From: Odontocerum albicorne
Lineage: Eukaryota; Arthropoda; Insecta; Trichoptera; Odontoceridae
Length of the DNA: 64,000 bases
Assembly: GCA_949825065.1 (NCBI GenBank)
Contig: OX463859.1
Span: 14,265,328 to 14,329,327, forward strand
Reading direction: 5' to 3'
Shown here: positions 43,641-55,937 of the stretch, in pieces
Numbering within the stretch: the stretch's first letter is position 1
Layout of the letters: every line of letters begins with the position of its first letter
Translations under genes and position numbers: made by a program
Notes under the pieces: generated by a model
The model's input: the letters and a program-made list of their open reading frames with translations, nothing else
What the model was told of the DNA's origin: nothing
Databases searched by the model: none

Positions 43641-46235
43641 TTAAACGTAACATTAATAATTTCTGTAAAGACATAGTTGTGTCATAAATCTAATGAATAA
43701 ATTATGCGACTAGTTATAGAAAAATGCTAAGAATTATAATATATTTTTTTAGGATTGTCTTACTTAAACCTGGAATGAAAGAAAAACAACAAAACCGCAA
43801 ACAAATTTCCACATTACAAGAAAACAAATACAATAATTCATCGAGCAATGATAAAATACTCATTTCGTGGTGAAATATTTTTATGGGTTTTCTTCCTCAC
43901 AAACACACTTGCTGCTTCTTATTATCTCTTTTTCATTCCTGTTGCGGAATGTTGTATTTTACCCCTATTATTTCATATAATTTATACTCAAAACAGAGGT
44001 TATGAAACTGAATTCCGAGAAAAAAAAAATTTCAATCGTACGAGGAAAATACAAAAGTTTTACGACCCGCATAAGATAGATAATATGTCAACTGTATGAT
44101 CAGGCGATGCTTTCGTCAAAATTTGATACTTTTACCCTCAATTATATATTAACTGGAGTCAATAAAAGACGTGCTGTTTAGTTATATTCCGAAATCAAGT
44201 TTTTTTCAAAAGAAGGGAAAGCCCGACTGAAAAAAGGGGCATTTAAATACATGAAAAGGCTGTTAACGAAAAGGTTTTTCTGTAGATAGCCTTCTCTATT
44301 GAAAACAAATTTGACAACTGAGCAATATTAGATTTTCAACGTATCAGAATATAGTGAATGAGCATATTTTATTAGCTTTGACATACTACTTACGGCAGGG
44401 GTGTAAATTTTTAACTGTAACATTGCCTGACCATACATGGCGTGGTGTCTTGCCGAAAACTTTTAGACCTTAGCGCAACTCAATCATTATACCCCTAGTG
44501 AAATAAGTGTTGATATGTGGGTACATTTCATATTCACAATACTCTGTGCTACAATGCTCCGAATGTACTATATTTAATACAATATTGTTACAAGTTTGTC
44601 TTGCCCTATATAAGAGCTGACACTGTGTCATTTGATCTTCCGCAATAAATAAACTCAACAATAAGGTCCGACACATGGGATTCTTTTCTAAATTTTTCAT
44701 CATTCATTTTTTCTAGGATGCCGCGCCCTTTTAATGCTCATTTATTTATCAAACACTGCATCTTCTTCCAATGCACTCGTTTTCTAATATTCTTATTTCT
44801 CCTTTTACCATGCATTATTTTCCATAAACGCTCTAAATTATATTAAAAGATAATGATTAAAATAAGGGATTTCTAGATCGATAGGTAGTTGTACTATGGG
44901 TGAATGACACCTGAAAGTGTTTTGTCGAAATATGTTCAAGATCTTTTATTTATAAAAAAAAACACATTTTTTAACAAATGACACCCGATTGGATCAAAGC
45001 AAAGTGTAAAAAGTTCCAAAACAATAGTTTATTTGAATATGCAGCAACCTTGATTTTTGGTGTATTTATACAGCAATAATTTTTAATTACTTATATGTAC
45101 TTTAATAATAAATATTAAGTATATTTTACGAAGCAGACATCAGATAAAATGAGGTCGAAAATGTATTAATTTACAACTTCATCGTACAGTGTCCTATATG
45201 TTGGGTTAATTCGGAAGTAACAATATGTTCCATAAAACCATTTAATTGTCTAACAAATTTTTAACTTTACATTTCTGATGTAGATAAAAAATAATTATAC
45301 ACTATCAAAATATATAAAAAATTAAATAGAAAATAATAAGCCACAAAAATGAAAAAAAAAATACAAGTTTAACAACGTCATCAATTGCAAGAAAAAGAGA
45401 ATAAATATTATGGAAAAGCAGGAAAAATACGCTATATCATTTTTAAGCATGTCAACGAATTTACTGGTAGCTGGTTCCAAAGTCTTACAGCAAGAACTGA
45501 CAACGTGAAAAATGAAGGACGGTAAACTTGAAAATTTTGAAATCAATCTCTGCTTTTGAGATAGTTTACCGTTTTTTTTTCGCAAAATATTTAAACGAGC
45601 ATGAAAAAGAATTTGCTGAGAACTGAACCTTGTACGTCGTCTTGCTGTCAACAGTCGAAAATGTGGTGAATACTAAAAAAAATCTGAACATTTAATTCCT
45701 TTACGTACGAGTATATCAATTTCACAAAAAAATTCTTAGGAAAATTGTAAAACTCTGGTTTGTGTTGATATTTTGACATCATATATAACAAGTTACATAA
45801 GGTCAACGGAAATATTGCTTGCTTTCCAAGTATTTGAAAAAAACTTCCTTTTCTGAAGATCTTGCACTGCTTAGATAAATTGAACAACATAACTTAGAAA
45901 TACTCTAAATGTCAGAAATGATGAAAGTCATCATTAAAATAGAACTTACTACACTTTTTTTTCTAAAGTTTTCATAACTCGCTGATATGTTTAAATTTTT
46001 TGCGATATTTTTATGTATATTTGGTTAACTTCATGAAAGATGATTTATCTCGAAATTTCGATGCAAAAACTTACTGAATTCATATTGACTTATCTGTTAT
46101 CAAAGTACCCCCAATTTTTTAACGATATTTATGTAGTTTGTTGAGTTTCTTGACATATGTATTTGAACACAAGAACTTTTAACTTTTTATTTCAAAACTT
46201 GATAATATGAATACTTCTTTCTGAAATTATTGATT
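43641..46235. other. Long intergenic stretch without a supported gene
   Basis: Open frames of 70-110 codons (43848-44099, 44470-44703, 45322-45651, 45648-45890) are AT-biased and carry no motif that I recognise. The first has hydrophobic residues and could be taken for a membrane protein, but there is no other support. TACGAGTA site at 45706. Confidence 0.4.
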
Positions 46236-46239
46236 CTTT

Positions 46240-46341
46240 GTCGTATGCTCAATGCTAAGGCGTCATGGCTCTCTGCTATGTCTGGATCTTGTCGTATGCT
46301 CAATGCTAAGGCGTCATGGTTCTCTGCTATGTCTGGATCTT
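46240..46341. repeat. 51-bp tandem duplication
   Basis: Two adjacent 51-bp copies differing at one base (CGTCATGGCTCT against CGTCATGGTTCT), so the duplication is recent. Confidence 0.95.
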
Positions 46342-46344
46342 GGT

Positions 46345-46645
46345 GCTCCATTTATGGCCACGTTAAATGCAGTGTTTAAATAGGATCATGTTAACTTCTT
46401 TATTTAGTCCTTCATTCTTATAAGAGACCTTTCTTTTGCTCGTTTCCCTCAAATGTACCCTTGATAACCAGTTTCTCAAATTTTTCGTTGACCTTTTTGG
46501 GAAGACCGCATTTGTATATAAAACTTCTTTTCCTGCATGTTATTGAAAGTATTTTAACAATCGCTAATTCTTGAATGACGTTGGTGCGCCTTGCGGTGTA
46601 TGCGATACACAGCATTCTGCAATACATCCCGATACCTTCTGCAAT
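46345..46645 (-). pseudogene. LINE reverse-transcriptase C-terminal relic
   Basis: The minus strand gives 'MLCIAYTARRTNVIQELAIV' and, after it, the block 'KFEKLVIKGTFEGNEQKKG', corresponding to the 'MLRISWT.R.TN' and 'L..LIIQGKIEGKR' motifs of arthropod LINE ORF2 C-termini. The family is probably shared with 2830-3250. Confidence 0.6.
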
Positions 46646-46919
46646 ACATCTCGAAGGCAAAGCTCTAAAAAAAGTTGCAATGATAATAAAAGGGCAGTTT
46701 TTTCAGCGCTCTTTAGAACGTTAACTCTCCTCAAGGGTGTTATATATCGGGAATTGTACCCACTTTTATTGACAGATTAAAATTATAATATTTTTTTTAC
46801 TAAGGCAGTTATCGTTGTCCTCTCAAAATTCCTGTAACGCAGTTTTCCAGAGGTTTTTTTTTTCTTCAAATAATAAATAAAAAATAAGCCTTCTGAAAAG
46901 GAAGCTAGCCGGTCAAAAC

Positions 46920-47500
46920 TGTTAACATCGATCCCTAAGTGTACCAATATCCTTCGAAACTTATATAATTATCTAATTAGAACCAAATTAGAATATGCAT
47001 CTACAGTTTGGGCTCCTCGTCAGCTCAAATATAAAAACAATATAGAACAAATACAAAAAAAAATCCTCAGATATCTATGTTACAGAACAAAGGGCGATTA
47101 ACCAAAATATGCTCATCGTGTCGAACTTCTCACGGTATGTAACTATAGAAGCCTCGAAACAAGAATGCAAGAATCCATTGCGATATTCCTACTTAAGGTT
47201 TTTCAAGGTGGCTTTAACTGTTCCGTGATTCTAGAAGCACTAAGTTTATATGTACATAATGTGTTAAATATAGCCGTGCAAAGAATCACCTTCTGTTCTA
47301 CACACCAACTTACAGAACGAATATCATGGCTAAGCACTCAGTCACGCGTGGTATAGAGATATTGAACCAACTGAATGACACTGTTGATATATTCTCGGCA
47401 CTGCCTAGAAGCAGACCATCTTTGTTTAACAGGAGAAATCCGGGCAAAGTGGATGAAAAAAAAATTTATAAATAAGAATTGGTGGATTTTGTACATACAA
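46920..47500 (+). pseudogene. Jockey/I-like LINE 3' coding relic
   Basis: 'IPKCTNILRNLYNYLIRTKL', 'EYASTVWAPRQLKYKNNIEQ', 'IQKKILRYLCYRTKGD' and 'RVELLTVCNYRSLETRMQES' run almost without damage. Frames then change to give 'ILNQLNDTVDIFSALPRSRP'. Order and motifs match the C-terminal region of Jockey- and I-like ORF2s. One stop follows 'TKGD'. Confidence 0.75.
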
Positions 47501-48114
47501 GTGTTGGCTCAATTAAAGTAAAATTCCTGCTATAAAGAATAATCATCGTCATGCTAAATCGTCACCATATTGAATTGTTGTATAAAAAAAGTGAAATTAA
47601 TTATTTGTATTTATTTATCTAACTCTTTTACAGAAATATATCTGGCGGATTTCTTTCCTTAAAGCAATAAAACCCAAGAATAACCAAAACGAAAACGTTC
47701 ATTACAAACATATCTTCGCAGTTTGCAGGACGGGGCTTTCTGGGAATTTGTTTAAAGTACAAATTCTGTTTTCTCACGAAATGTTATCAACCCATAAATG
47801 TTCATTAACTGGGAACGACCAAATTTTGCTTAAAATCCATTTTAAACATGCTTTCTAATAATATTAATGAAACGGCTTTTGAGTCAAAATTATTATTGGA
47901 ATTCATTGCCGCGTCTTAAACTAAAAAATAAAAGTAATATTTTAGAAAAAATAACAAAATGCAAACGTATGTTTCAAACAAAATAAGAATTTGAGTACCT
48001 TTGAAGAGAGTTGGATGTCTAAACGGAAATATGTAAATTAACCTTTTATTAATTAGATTAAGAATTGAAAATTAGTTAGGGGTGAGAAATATTTTGAGAT
48101 CTTTATTTTAAAGT
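47501..48114. other. Intergenic DNA with a satellite-like monomer
   Basis: TTTGAAGAGAGTTGGATGTC TAAACG at about 48001-48026 resembles one unit of the 41-bp satellite. Nothing else was recognised. Confidence 0.35.
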
Positions 48115-48285
48115 AAATTACTTTGTCATTTTATTATTAATCCTCGCGACATGCGTTTCCACCTCCTCTCCCTTGACTGTTTGAATAAAATGATACTGGT
48201 TTTTACGAAAACAATACTAAGGTACAACTGGTGTCATGTTTTGTCTTAAGTGTTTGTTTTCTATTGACCAATTGGAAAAAAAATA
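48115..48285 (+). repeat. Dispersed repeat, copy 2 of the pair with 8393
   Basis: See 8393-8570: the same order of segments, with the ACTGGTGTCATGTTTTG block at 48228. Confidence 0.5.
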
Positions 48286-48869
48286 TTCAGAGGATATTGT
48301 TGCGATCTTTGGTTATTTATGTCTTATTATTTTTTGTGACTATACATCACTATTTTTACTAAATACATACTATCATGGCATATGTAAAATATTAACTCTA
48401 CTTCTTTGAAATTATTTTTTGTTTTGAAATTATAGTTTGTTTAATATTGTTGATGATTTGTGCTCGGAGTATCGGTCCAATTAAAAGATAGCTTACTCTT
48501 TCATCGAATATTATGAAATGGACTTGGGCTATTTAGTTTGGATATTTTGGGTGGTGAAGAAAACAACGGTATTAAAGAGGAAATTATAGATTTTTTTACA
48601 TATATTAATGTTATAAAATACATACATGTTAGATATTAATATATTTCTATTTGTATGTGTCACAAGCGTTAATATGTACGAGTATATGTATATAGAGAGA
48701 AAGGATAGAGTTACATTATTATATACGAGTACATATAAATATTTTAAGTTATAATATACTGCGAAAATGGGGGCAGGGGAATAACGCTGTGACTTATAAG
48801 ATACATATTTTAAAAAGATAAATATGGCGAGATAAATAAAAATACTATTTGTTGAATGTGAACTTTAGG

Positions 48870-49190
48870 CTAAATTATTAAGTAAGTTGAAGAAAAGCGC
48901 TCGGAAGAGATTTGGACATGTAGAACAAATTAATGAAGAAATACTTACGTAACAAATATACGGTACAAATGTGAATAAAATACGTAGAAGAGGTTAACAA
49001 AGGAAGTATGGTTGGATTATGTAAATTATATTTTAAAAGAAAGCAATGTTAACAGTAAGACAAATATGTATAAATGTAGAAGAGGCGAGATATGTTATAT
49101 GTGTCGCGATGAGAATGCCTGACTTTCTTTCCTCTCAACCAACCCCTACAGGGAAAGAAAAAGATGGTATAAAAAGTACAAAAAGGTGTT
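48870..49190 (+). pseudogene. RTE-type LINE, 3' relic
   Basis: Blocks read 'RKRFGHVEQINEEILT', 'VWLDYVNYILKESNVN' (in shifted frame) and 'CINVEEARYVICVAM', then the pyrimidine-rich end. Same family as 22595-23340. Confidence 0.65.
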
Positions 49191-50070
49191 ATTAGAATGT
49201 AAACATTTTTTTTTTTTTTAGTGCCAGTATTTCTTTGATTATTAAATATTTCAATAAGGAGTTTGATAAAATTGAACCCAAAACCTTTCGATAAAACGCA
49301 TCTGATATTATGAAATAATTCAAAACATGACAAATTATATTTCAACCCTTGTAAAGTACTTTATTTATAGACAGATAAATCTTAAAAAAGTCTTTATGTC
49401 AAAATTACATCTTACTTTGTCCCATTTTATCCCAGCCATACAATTTATGATTGATTTTCAAACATTTTCAGCGGTTATCTATACTCATGAAATGACAAAT
49501 TGTACAGAGCGAGTTGATTGATGGACGTGTTGTCTTGATTACGAGGGTTTTAAGTTCAATTTCAAAAAAGTCAATAAAACGGGGCTAGAAATGGGTGTCT
49601 TGTTATGTTACATTGCTTTTATGTTAGCTGAAATAGAAATCCCAATGTTAATTGGAATTAAGCCCACCTATCTTAGATAGGCATACAGTTCCCGAATTTT
49701 TTTTCCAAACCAATCTGTCGCTCGTTGTCTCCTCTCAGTCTCCTTATAATCCCGGCATCCTACGATCCTGCTGCGAGTTTTCTAAAAGCCTCTATCTCGG
49801 TCAGTAATGGGACATTTTCTGATATTGTTAGGCACGTAAAATAATATTTTTTGACCGTATCAACTGAGATCTATTTATTTAAGGTGTACATGCCAACCTT
49901 CAAGGCATTGTATCACGGGTAAAAAGGGTGTGTCTCATAAATGTTCTACCTTTTTCATTAAACTTCACTTTGCAGAATATTGCACCATGTTTATGGTTAA
50001 ATATTTTTCCTAATGACCGGTTTTCATATCTTTATAACTTTTGTTGGTCATTAACACAAGCTTTGGATTC
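49191..50070. other. Intergenic DNA without recognised features
   Basis: No supported gene. A GC-richer patch near 49680-49810 may be an unrecognised repeat. Confidence 0.35.
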
Positions 50071-50074
50071 ATAT

Positions 50075-50645
50075 GTTGCTAAACTGAATCACAGAGTATT
50101 CTACAACAGGGACATCTCGCAGTCTACAAAGATATCAGTCTACAAGGCCATTGTCCTCCCTACAATTTTCTATAGGTCTGAGATTTGAGTTCCTTATAGA
50201 AGGCACATTCGAAGTCTTGTCAAAAATGTCTCGGTTCTGCAACGTTCCAGCTGTAAACTTATAGAGGATCTGATCATAAAGATGAAATTGCGACAGACCG
50301 GACATGTGGTACGCATAGGCGATCATAGGGACCCAAAACGCGTCTTGTACGGGGAAGTAGGAGACAAACGAAGGGTTGGTGGGCACATAAAGCGCTATAA
50401 GGACAGTCTGCGAAAGTCGTTGACTTAGTGCACGATGCCTGAAGACTGGAAGCAGGTGGCTTAGGACAGTGGTGGATGGAGAGCCATCTGTTCTCGGACT
50501 GATAGCATTTCGGTGACTGGATATGTAATAAATAGTTAGCGTGCTGCGAACATGCGCCAGCATTGCCAGGTGACTCGACGAGATCCACATATGAAGTGCG
50601 CAGGATCGTCTAGGATCGGGCTGTTTTCTCACAAATCACATAATT
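50075..50645 (+). pseudogene. LINE ORF2 C-terminal relic with zinc-finger end
   Basis: In order: 'LNHRVFYNRDISQSTKISVY', 'KAIVLPTIFYRSEI', 'VPYRRHIRSL', then 'LRQTGHVVRIGDHRDPKRVL', 'YGEVGDKRRVGGHIKRYKDS' and 'PEDWKQVA'. At the end 'HMKCAGSSRIGLFSHKSHN' is an eroded C2H2-type finger, a feature of some LINE C-termini. Three stops are visible. Its flanks are more AT-rich. Confidence 0.8.
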
Positions 50646-51034
50646 AACGTGAAAAAGCAGCTCAAAATTGACATTGGAGTGGCGAGAGGATCATCGACTA
50701 CGAGGCCCGGCAACGACGATGACAACAAATTCATATGTTCCTAAAAGTAAGCCGCTCCAGTTATATATTATCAGCTTGATATTTCTAAATTGGACCTTAG
50801 ACCTCGACAGTTTAAGAAGTGCTGCATCTGCTCTGGTTCCATTTTAGATCCTTATTTTTTATATCAAAGCTGGCCTTATTTTTGCTAGCAAGGACTTTCC
50901 TCTTGTATATGATGTTTTCAACCTTTTCAGTCCCACCATTTTCTTTTACGACAGTATTGAAGAGTGGCCTTCTTAACCAGTTTGATTTTGAAAAACGCAT
51001 AAATTTGGTTTAACGTATAATAATTTTTTAACCC

Positions 51035-51345
51035 TGTTTGATTAGCCGCGTGCTTCTAGGTAGAATACATGGTATACAGCTCGGTGTAGATATATTTGAC
51101 TATAAACAGATTATCTGCACATTCTCACTCTTGTTTTTCGTATTTTACGATAGTAGGATTTCATGGGGTAGATTTTCTATTTTCAGTCAAGTCTTCTCAA
51201 GAGCGATATTAAAGAACACTGGTACAGTAGATCACCCTGTCGTAACACAGTCTATACGTGAAGGGCGTTGAAGTATTGTCCATTAATCTTTATAACTGCA
51301 TTTGAAACTTGGGCCGTTTCAATTAACTTTTCCGGAAAACCAAAT
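51035..51345 (-). pseudogene. LINE reverse-transcriptase palm relic
   Basis: On the minus strand, scattered over frames: 'KLIETAQVSNAVIKINGQYF', 'VLRQGDLLYQCSLILLL' (the RQGD region before the catalytic box) and 'RGTIYHETL'. The YADD box is not preserved in a readable form. It probably belongs to the family whose C-termini are at 37555 and 46345. Confidence 0.6.
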
Positions 51346-52072
51346 TCTCTTGGTGTAATTAAAAAACTTTTGTGATGGACTGTTGAAACGTTTGACTTCC
51401 GTCCGGTGGTATAAAGTTTAACTTTGTTTTATGTTAGAACTTAAAAATACTTAACTCCATGTAAACTTCATTTATTTATTTATATTTTCAAGTTCTTACT
51501 TTGCAAATTCCAGATTTCCCTTATTAGTACAAGGACCAAACTTAACAAGTAAAAAAAAAACAATTACAAATTTTAAGTCTTTTTTGATAAAAACAACAAT
51601 ACAAATGTATTTATCACACTAAAATATTATGACAAAATATGACAGGTTAAATAATATAGGAAACAAAATTATTTCAAACATTACAATAAATTTCAAACAT
51701 CACAATTATTTCAAATATTAAAAAAATGAGTTTTTTCCTGAATGAGCTGAGCGACACATGAAACACGCCTGTATGAGAAAACACACGGTTAAAAATTGTG
51801 ATTGCTCTACCTACCGGCATTTCCAAAGGCAGGTTAGTTTGACGCACAGAACAATCTATATATAGCTCAGATAAATTATCCGGAGTACACAAACCAAGAC
51901 TTTTCAGAACGAACGGGTTGACAAGATTACTTCAGAGCAAACAATAAACGAACCTTTTTTATAAAAAGGAGAATCATTTTATACAGCAATAAGCCCAAGA
52001 AGTTTTTTTAAAAAACCAATTCCAATCTCAAGAAAGTCTCTTTTTGCTTCTCGACATATTTACAGTGTACTA
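51346..52072. other. Intergenic DNA without recognised features
   Basis: AT-rich; nothing supported. Confidence 0.35.
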
Positions 52073-52145
52073 AACGCCTTCGTGATCTAGTAAGTATGAC
52101 GCTTGACTCCCATCCGGTAGTTTCGGTTTCAATTCGTAAAACATT
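52073..52145 (+). repeat. SINE family A head
   Basis: ACGCCTTCGTGATCTAGTAA is a diverged box A region, followed by CGGTTTCAATTCG (box B). Confidence 0.6.
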
Positions 52146-52798
52146 TGCAAGGTAGTGGGCAATACTTTTGCCAACACATGCGATGACGAAGCGTGAGTTT
52201 CAATTATACTAATTTAGTCATTCTAATCTCAAAAGTTCGATGTATGAGGCCGAAGACAACATTTTATCCTAGTCACGTTCTACAATATATTCTAATCACC
52301 ATTTTGAATATGTTAAAGAGCTAATTTAATGTAATGTCTACTATCCATAAATTAATGTAATATCTACTATCCATAAATATTCCACTTGCATTTTAAGACA
52401 TTCACTGTTAAGGGTTTTTGTTTATTCAAACCATGATTTCATCCACTTATTTGTATTATTATTGTAGACGTTTGAAATAGCGTGGTTGGCAAAAAATCAT
52501 ATTTTTTTAAACATTTTCATGCAAAATATTTGGCGAATTAATTACTTGAAAGTTTTAACGAATACATTACGATCAATCACTTTAAATGTAATAATTATTA
52601 TTGGTTTATATGATGGAGTGTTTCTTGTTTTGTTTGATAATGTATTGGAAAAAAAAATCATGATAAGGATACATTTCAAGAAAAAAGGGGGAGTTAAGAA
52701 AGAGCCATACTTATATATAAATAGTGATTATGTATTTTAATCTTAAATATCATTAAGGATAAAACACATATTTTTAAACCAGTAATATACTATATAAA

Positions 52799-53009
52799 CG
52801 ACCTCCGTGGCTTATTTGGTAAGACGCCTGTTTCCCAGCCCGGAAGTTGCGGGTTCAAATCACGTTGGAAACCAGGTTTTTATATAAAAATTCCAGTCTG
52901 GTTTTCACTTAAGGCCTCTTTAACATGTTTCTGGTCAGTTGGAAGAGATTTCCACATGGGAATAAGCCCGCCAGGTTGTACTGTATACAACGAAAATAAA
53001 ATACAATAG
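52799..53009 (+). repeat. SINE family A, full-length
   Basis: The tRNA-like head (CGACCTCCGTGGCTTATTTG, box B GCGGGTTCAAATC), the CCAGTCTGGTTTTCACTTAA segment, GGAAGAGATTTCCACATGGG and the CAGGTTGTACTGTATACAAC end are all present. About 210 bp; I use it as the family reference. Confidence 0.82.
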
Positions 53010-53159
53010 TATTTCAAAGTTGAGCCTAGTGAATCATCGTTGACCCCAGCACTTTTTAAAAGTTTTGATAAGGAACGCATCTCGCAGATTATTGTCGTAA
53101 GTTCGCGTTGGCAATAACACCTCTCACTGAAAAAAAATAATATCTTGATCTATAAACTA

Positions 53160-53235
53160 AACCAGACTGGATTTTTTTAAACAAAATGTAGCAAACCCGA
53201 AGCTCCCTGGAGCGAAATCTTATCAATTAGGTAAT
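53160..53235 (-). repeat. SINE family A copy
   Basis: Starts ACCAGACTGGATTTTTTTAA, then an eroded box B and box A in reverse orientation. Confidence 0.55.
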
Positions 53236-53784
53236 TGTGATAAGACTATATGAAAGCCATTCAAGTTTAATGGATACTTAATCGGTCTGAAATACTTACA
53301 ATAGACCGAGTGAATACAATAACCAATCACTATGATAATAATCCAGGACTGCCCGAGAGGCACAGGATTGTGAGAGAGCGGGACAATATTTTAGAGTATA
53401 TATCCAGAAACTGATTAATTTTGAACAAAGACTTTAATCAACAAAAACTCATTCCAAAACACTTCCAAGCTTGAAGCCTGCCCAGGACTTTTCATTTTTC
53501 TTTAAATAGTCAATTTTTTTTTCAAGAATATTTTATTCTTGTTTTTGTTTTCATTTTTCTTCGTAAGGTGAGTTGGGGACAGAAAATAAAGCTGTAAAGC
53601 GTAATGAAAACATCCCTAATAAAAGAACACCTGTCACTTTTTGTTTGACGAAAATTTTTTTTTACTCGAACCTTTTTTGAATTACCTATGGAAAAACATT
53701 TTGTTTTAATGTTGAAAATTTACATAAGAAAAAATGTCTTTAATAATTGTATTGCATTACACTTTCGTTTAATACAGTATTACC

Positions 53785-54060
53785 TTGCGGGTTTATTGCC
53801 ATGTGGCAATAAACTCATGTTGGAAGAGATTGCCACATGGCAATAAACTCGCCAGGTTAAAAAAAAAAAGATGTACATGCAATGAGACCCTGGAACCAGT
53901 TACAAACCAATTTTAGACTTTCTCCGTCCTTGGCATGCTTTAAGAAGCGACTGAAAAAAGCTCTTAATTTCTAGTCAGTAATATAACGTGTTTCATTCCT
54001 GATTTTTCTTTTCTCTCCTCTATCCTTTCCTTTTCTTTTGATTATATTTTACTTTTACTT
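53785..54060 (+). pseudogene. SINE A tails followed by a LINE 3' end
   Basis: Two TTGCCACATGGCAATAAACT elements, one reversed and one direct, lie at 53797-53865. At 53880 the LINE end follows: 'AMRPWNQLQTNFRLSPSLAC', 'FKKRLKKALNF' and a stop at about 53972, then a pyrimidine-rich 3' UTR. The same end occurs on the other strand at 35505-35680. Confidence 0.65.
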
Positions 54061-54527
54061 TAATATGTTTATGTCAATAAAGTTCCATAATATGAATAAA
54101 CTTTTGAATATTTTTTGCGATCATGTAACTTGCTTTATTTACTTTTGTCTCAATGGTATAATACTCGTAAAATATCAAATTATTAAGCTAAGACAAGAGC
54201 AGACTGCAGTTGCATCGATATTCTGGTGTTGCGTGCATGCTTGCTTTGGTCAGTGCATAAATCTAGTATGCCTGAGTATAGTCTCCCATTAAATGCCCCC
54301 TTTGGCGAGCTGAGAGCAAATGAGGAATGGTTGAACTCCATATTTTTATTTAGTTCATTATGTAGTCAGTTGGGGTGGTATTTGAACTAAATTGAAAATA
54401 AATAATAATTATAGAAAATCAATTATTCTAAATTCTCAATCGTTTAACATAAAACAATATGTTTATTTAAAAAAAAATTACGGAAATTTTTTTAAAATTA
54501 TTTTTATTATAAAATTTTCATCGTAAA

Positions 54528-54670
54528 AGGTGCATAACTGCGTGGTAACCCAAAAATGTTTCATGTGGAAGGTTGAGGGTTCAAACGCCAAGCTGTGTTT
54601 CTCACCGCGAATGAAATAAACATTTTTTTCTGCCTTATATTCGGGGGCATAACGATATCTATGACTCACG
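54528..54670 (+). repeat. SINE family B, diverged copy
   Basis: The head AGGTGCATAACTGCGTGGTA, a degraded box B (GAGGGTTCAAACGCC) and the ending ATATCTATGACTCACG follow the order of 7497-7656. Confidence 0.7.
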
Positions 54671-54689
54671 AAACAACGTAAGATTAAAC

Positions 54690-54955
54690 ACTAAATTTTA
54701 AGTGGATAGGTTCATACATATTACCATCCCTCAATTTTCCTGTTTGGGTAAACAGAGAAATAACGCACCAAACTCTCCTCTCATGGGATTCTTACTTAGC
54801 TTCCATCAAATCTATACACCTTCTCATAGAAGTTCTTCTATATGTATCACTTACTCCTTGCCTTTTCTTCTTTCAAAATTTCAATTACTTGGTTCAACCC
54901 TACTTTTAACGGTCGTCTTCTACCTTGGCTTTCACTAATGCTTGCATCATCAATT
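54690..54955 (-). pseudogene. RTE-type LINE, 3' relic
   Basis: The minus strand shows 'RSTLKVGLNQVIEILKEEKA' and 'YIEELLWEGVYRFDGS'-like blocks in the RTE order, with frame changes. Confidence 0.6.
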
Positions 54956-55017
54956 TGTGTCATCAATCTGTGGTCAGTATTTCGTTACCCATCTGTTCAA
55001 CATTTCCAAAAGACCTG

Positions 55018-55073
55018 AACGTACTTTGTTACACCCTACCCTTAACACAGGGTAGGGTATAACAGAGTACGTT
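55018..55073. repeat. Hairpin, 25-bp arms
   Basis: Arms 55018-55042 and 55049-55073 pair with two mismatches around a 6-base loop (TAACAC). The core ACCCTACCCT / AGGGTAGGGT is GC-richer than the surroundings. Confidence 0.9.
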
Positions 55074-55544
55074 TTAAACTCACAGTCTTAAATTTAAATT
55101 TTAAACTCATAGTCCTAAATGATTTCATTTTTTATTTCATCGTACATTTAGAAACCATATATTATTCTCAGTGTATGTATTTCCTTTGCATTTACTAAAG
55201 GTTTTAGAAGCAATAATTAGGGTAAAAATAAAACACCACAATGAGAGACAACCATGGTCTTACTTTATTTATCCCATAATGACTTGTCTAACCAGCTGCT
55301 ATAAGATTTGCAACATCATTGGCTTGCTTCAAAAAGCTACTTAAAAGTCATTATATCTCTCTGGAATGACATAGCGTTTTCTTTCCTATTCCCCATCCTA
55401 TTTGTTTTCCTATCCCTCCGCTTTCCAAGGCATTGATGATATGAGAAGGGTGGTGTTTCTGTGTTTTATTTTTATGCCTTTTCTGTCTTGATTTACTTTT
55501 TTTTGTTTTATTCTACTTTTTAATCTATTTATTTATTTATTTAA

Positions 55545-55665
55545 ACGGCTGAAAGAATGGTAGCTACGGGAAATACGATAAATGGAGCAATTAATGTAAT
55601 ATAAAACAACCACGTTATATCAAAAGTAGCATAGATGACAATATATAAAAGAGTATTGGGTTAGT
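55545..55665 (+). pseudogene. RTE-type LINE fragment
   Basis: 'TAERMVATGNTINGAINVI' followed by an eroded strand 'NNHVISKVA' corresponds to the region just before the LVPTLMYGSESW motif. Confidence 0.5.
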
Positions 55666-55769
55666 TCAATTAACTAAAGAATGGAGAGGTAGCAACATTA
55701 CCAGGTTTTTTAAAGAAAAAAATATGAAAAATATTTTTCGAATAATTCTACATGGTGCCAAAATATGGA

Positions 55770-55860
55770 TGATATAAAATATATGGGTGATGTACCATGG
55801 ATAAAATGCAAGACATAATATATGTGTGATGTACCATGGATAAAATGCGAAACATATTCA
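55770..55860. repeat. Tandem duplication around GTGATGTACCATGGATAAAA
   Basis: Two copies of about 40 bp with a few differences (first match at about 55788, second at about 55828). Confidence 0.8.
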
Positions 55861-55937
55861 TCAATTCTGGCAGAACTACAAATTTAGCAGTTTTTATCTT
55901 CAATAATAAGATTGCGAATCTTCTTGAACCTGAGCTA

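Noticed and set aside
43848..44099. Hydrophobic 83-codon frame as a small membrane protein
   Set aside because: Composition fits AT-rich random sequence; no start context, homologous copy or neighbour supports it.
45322..45651. 109-codon minus-strand frame
   Set aside because: Phe/Ile/Leu-rich translation typical of poly-A/T DNA and no recognisable motif.
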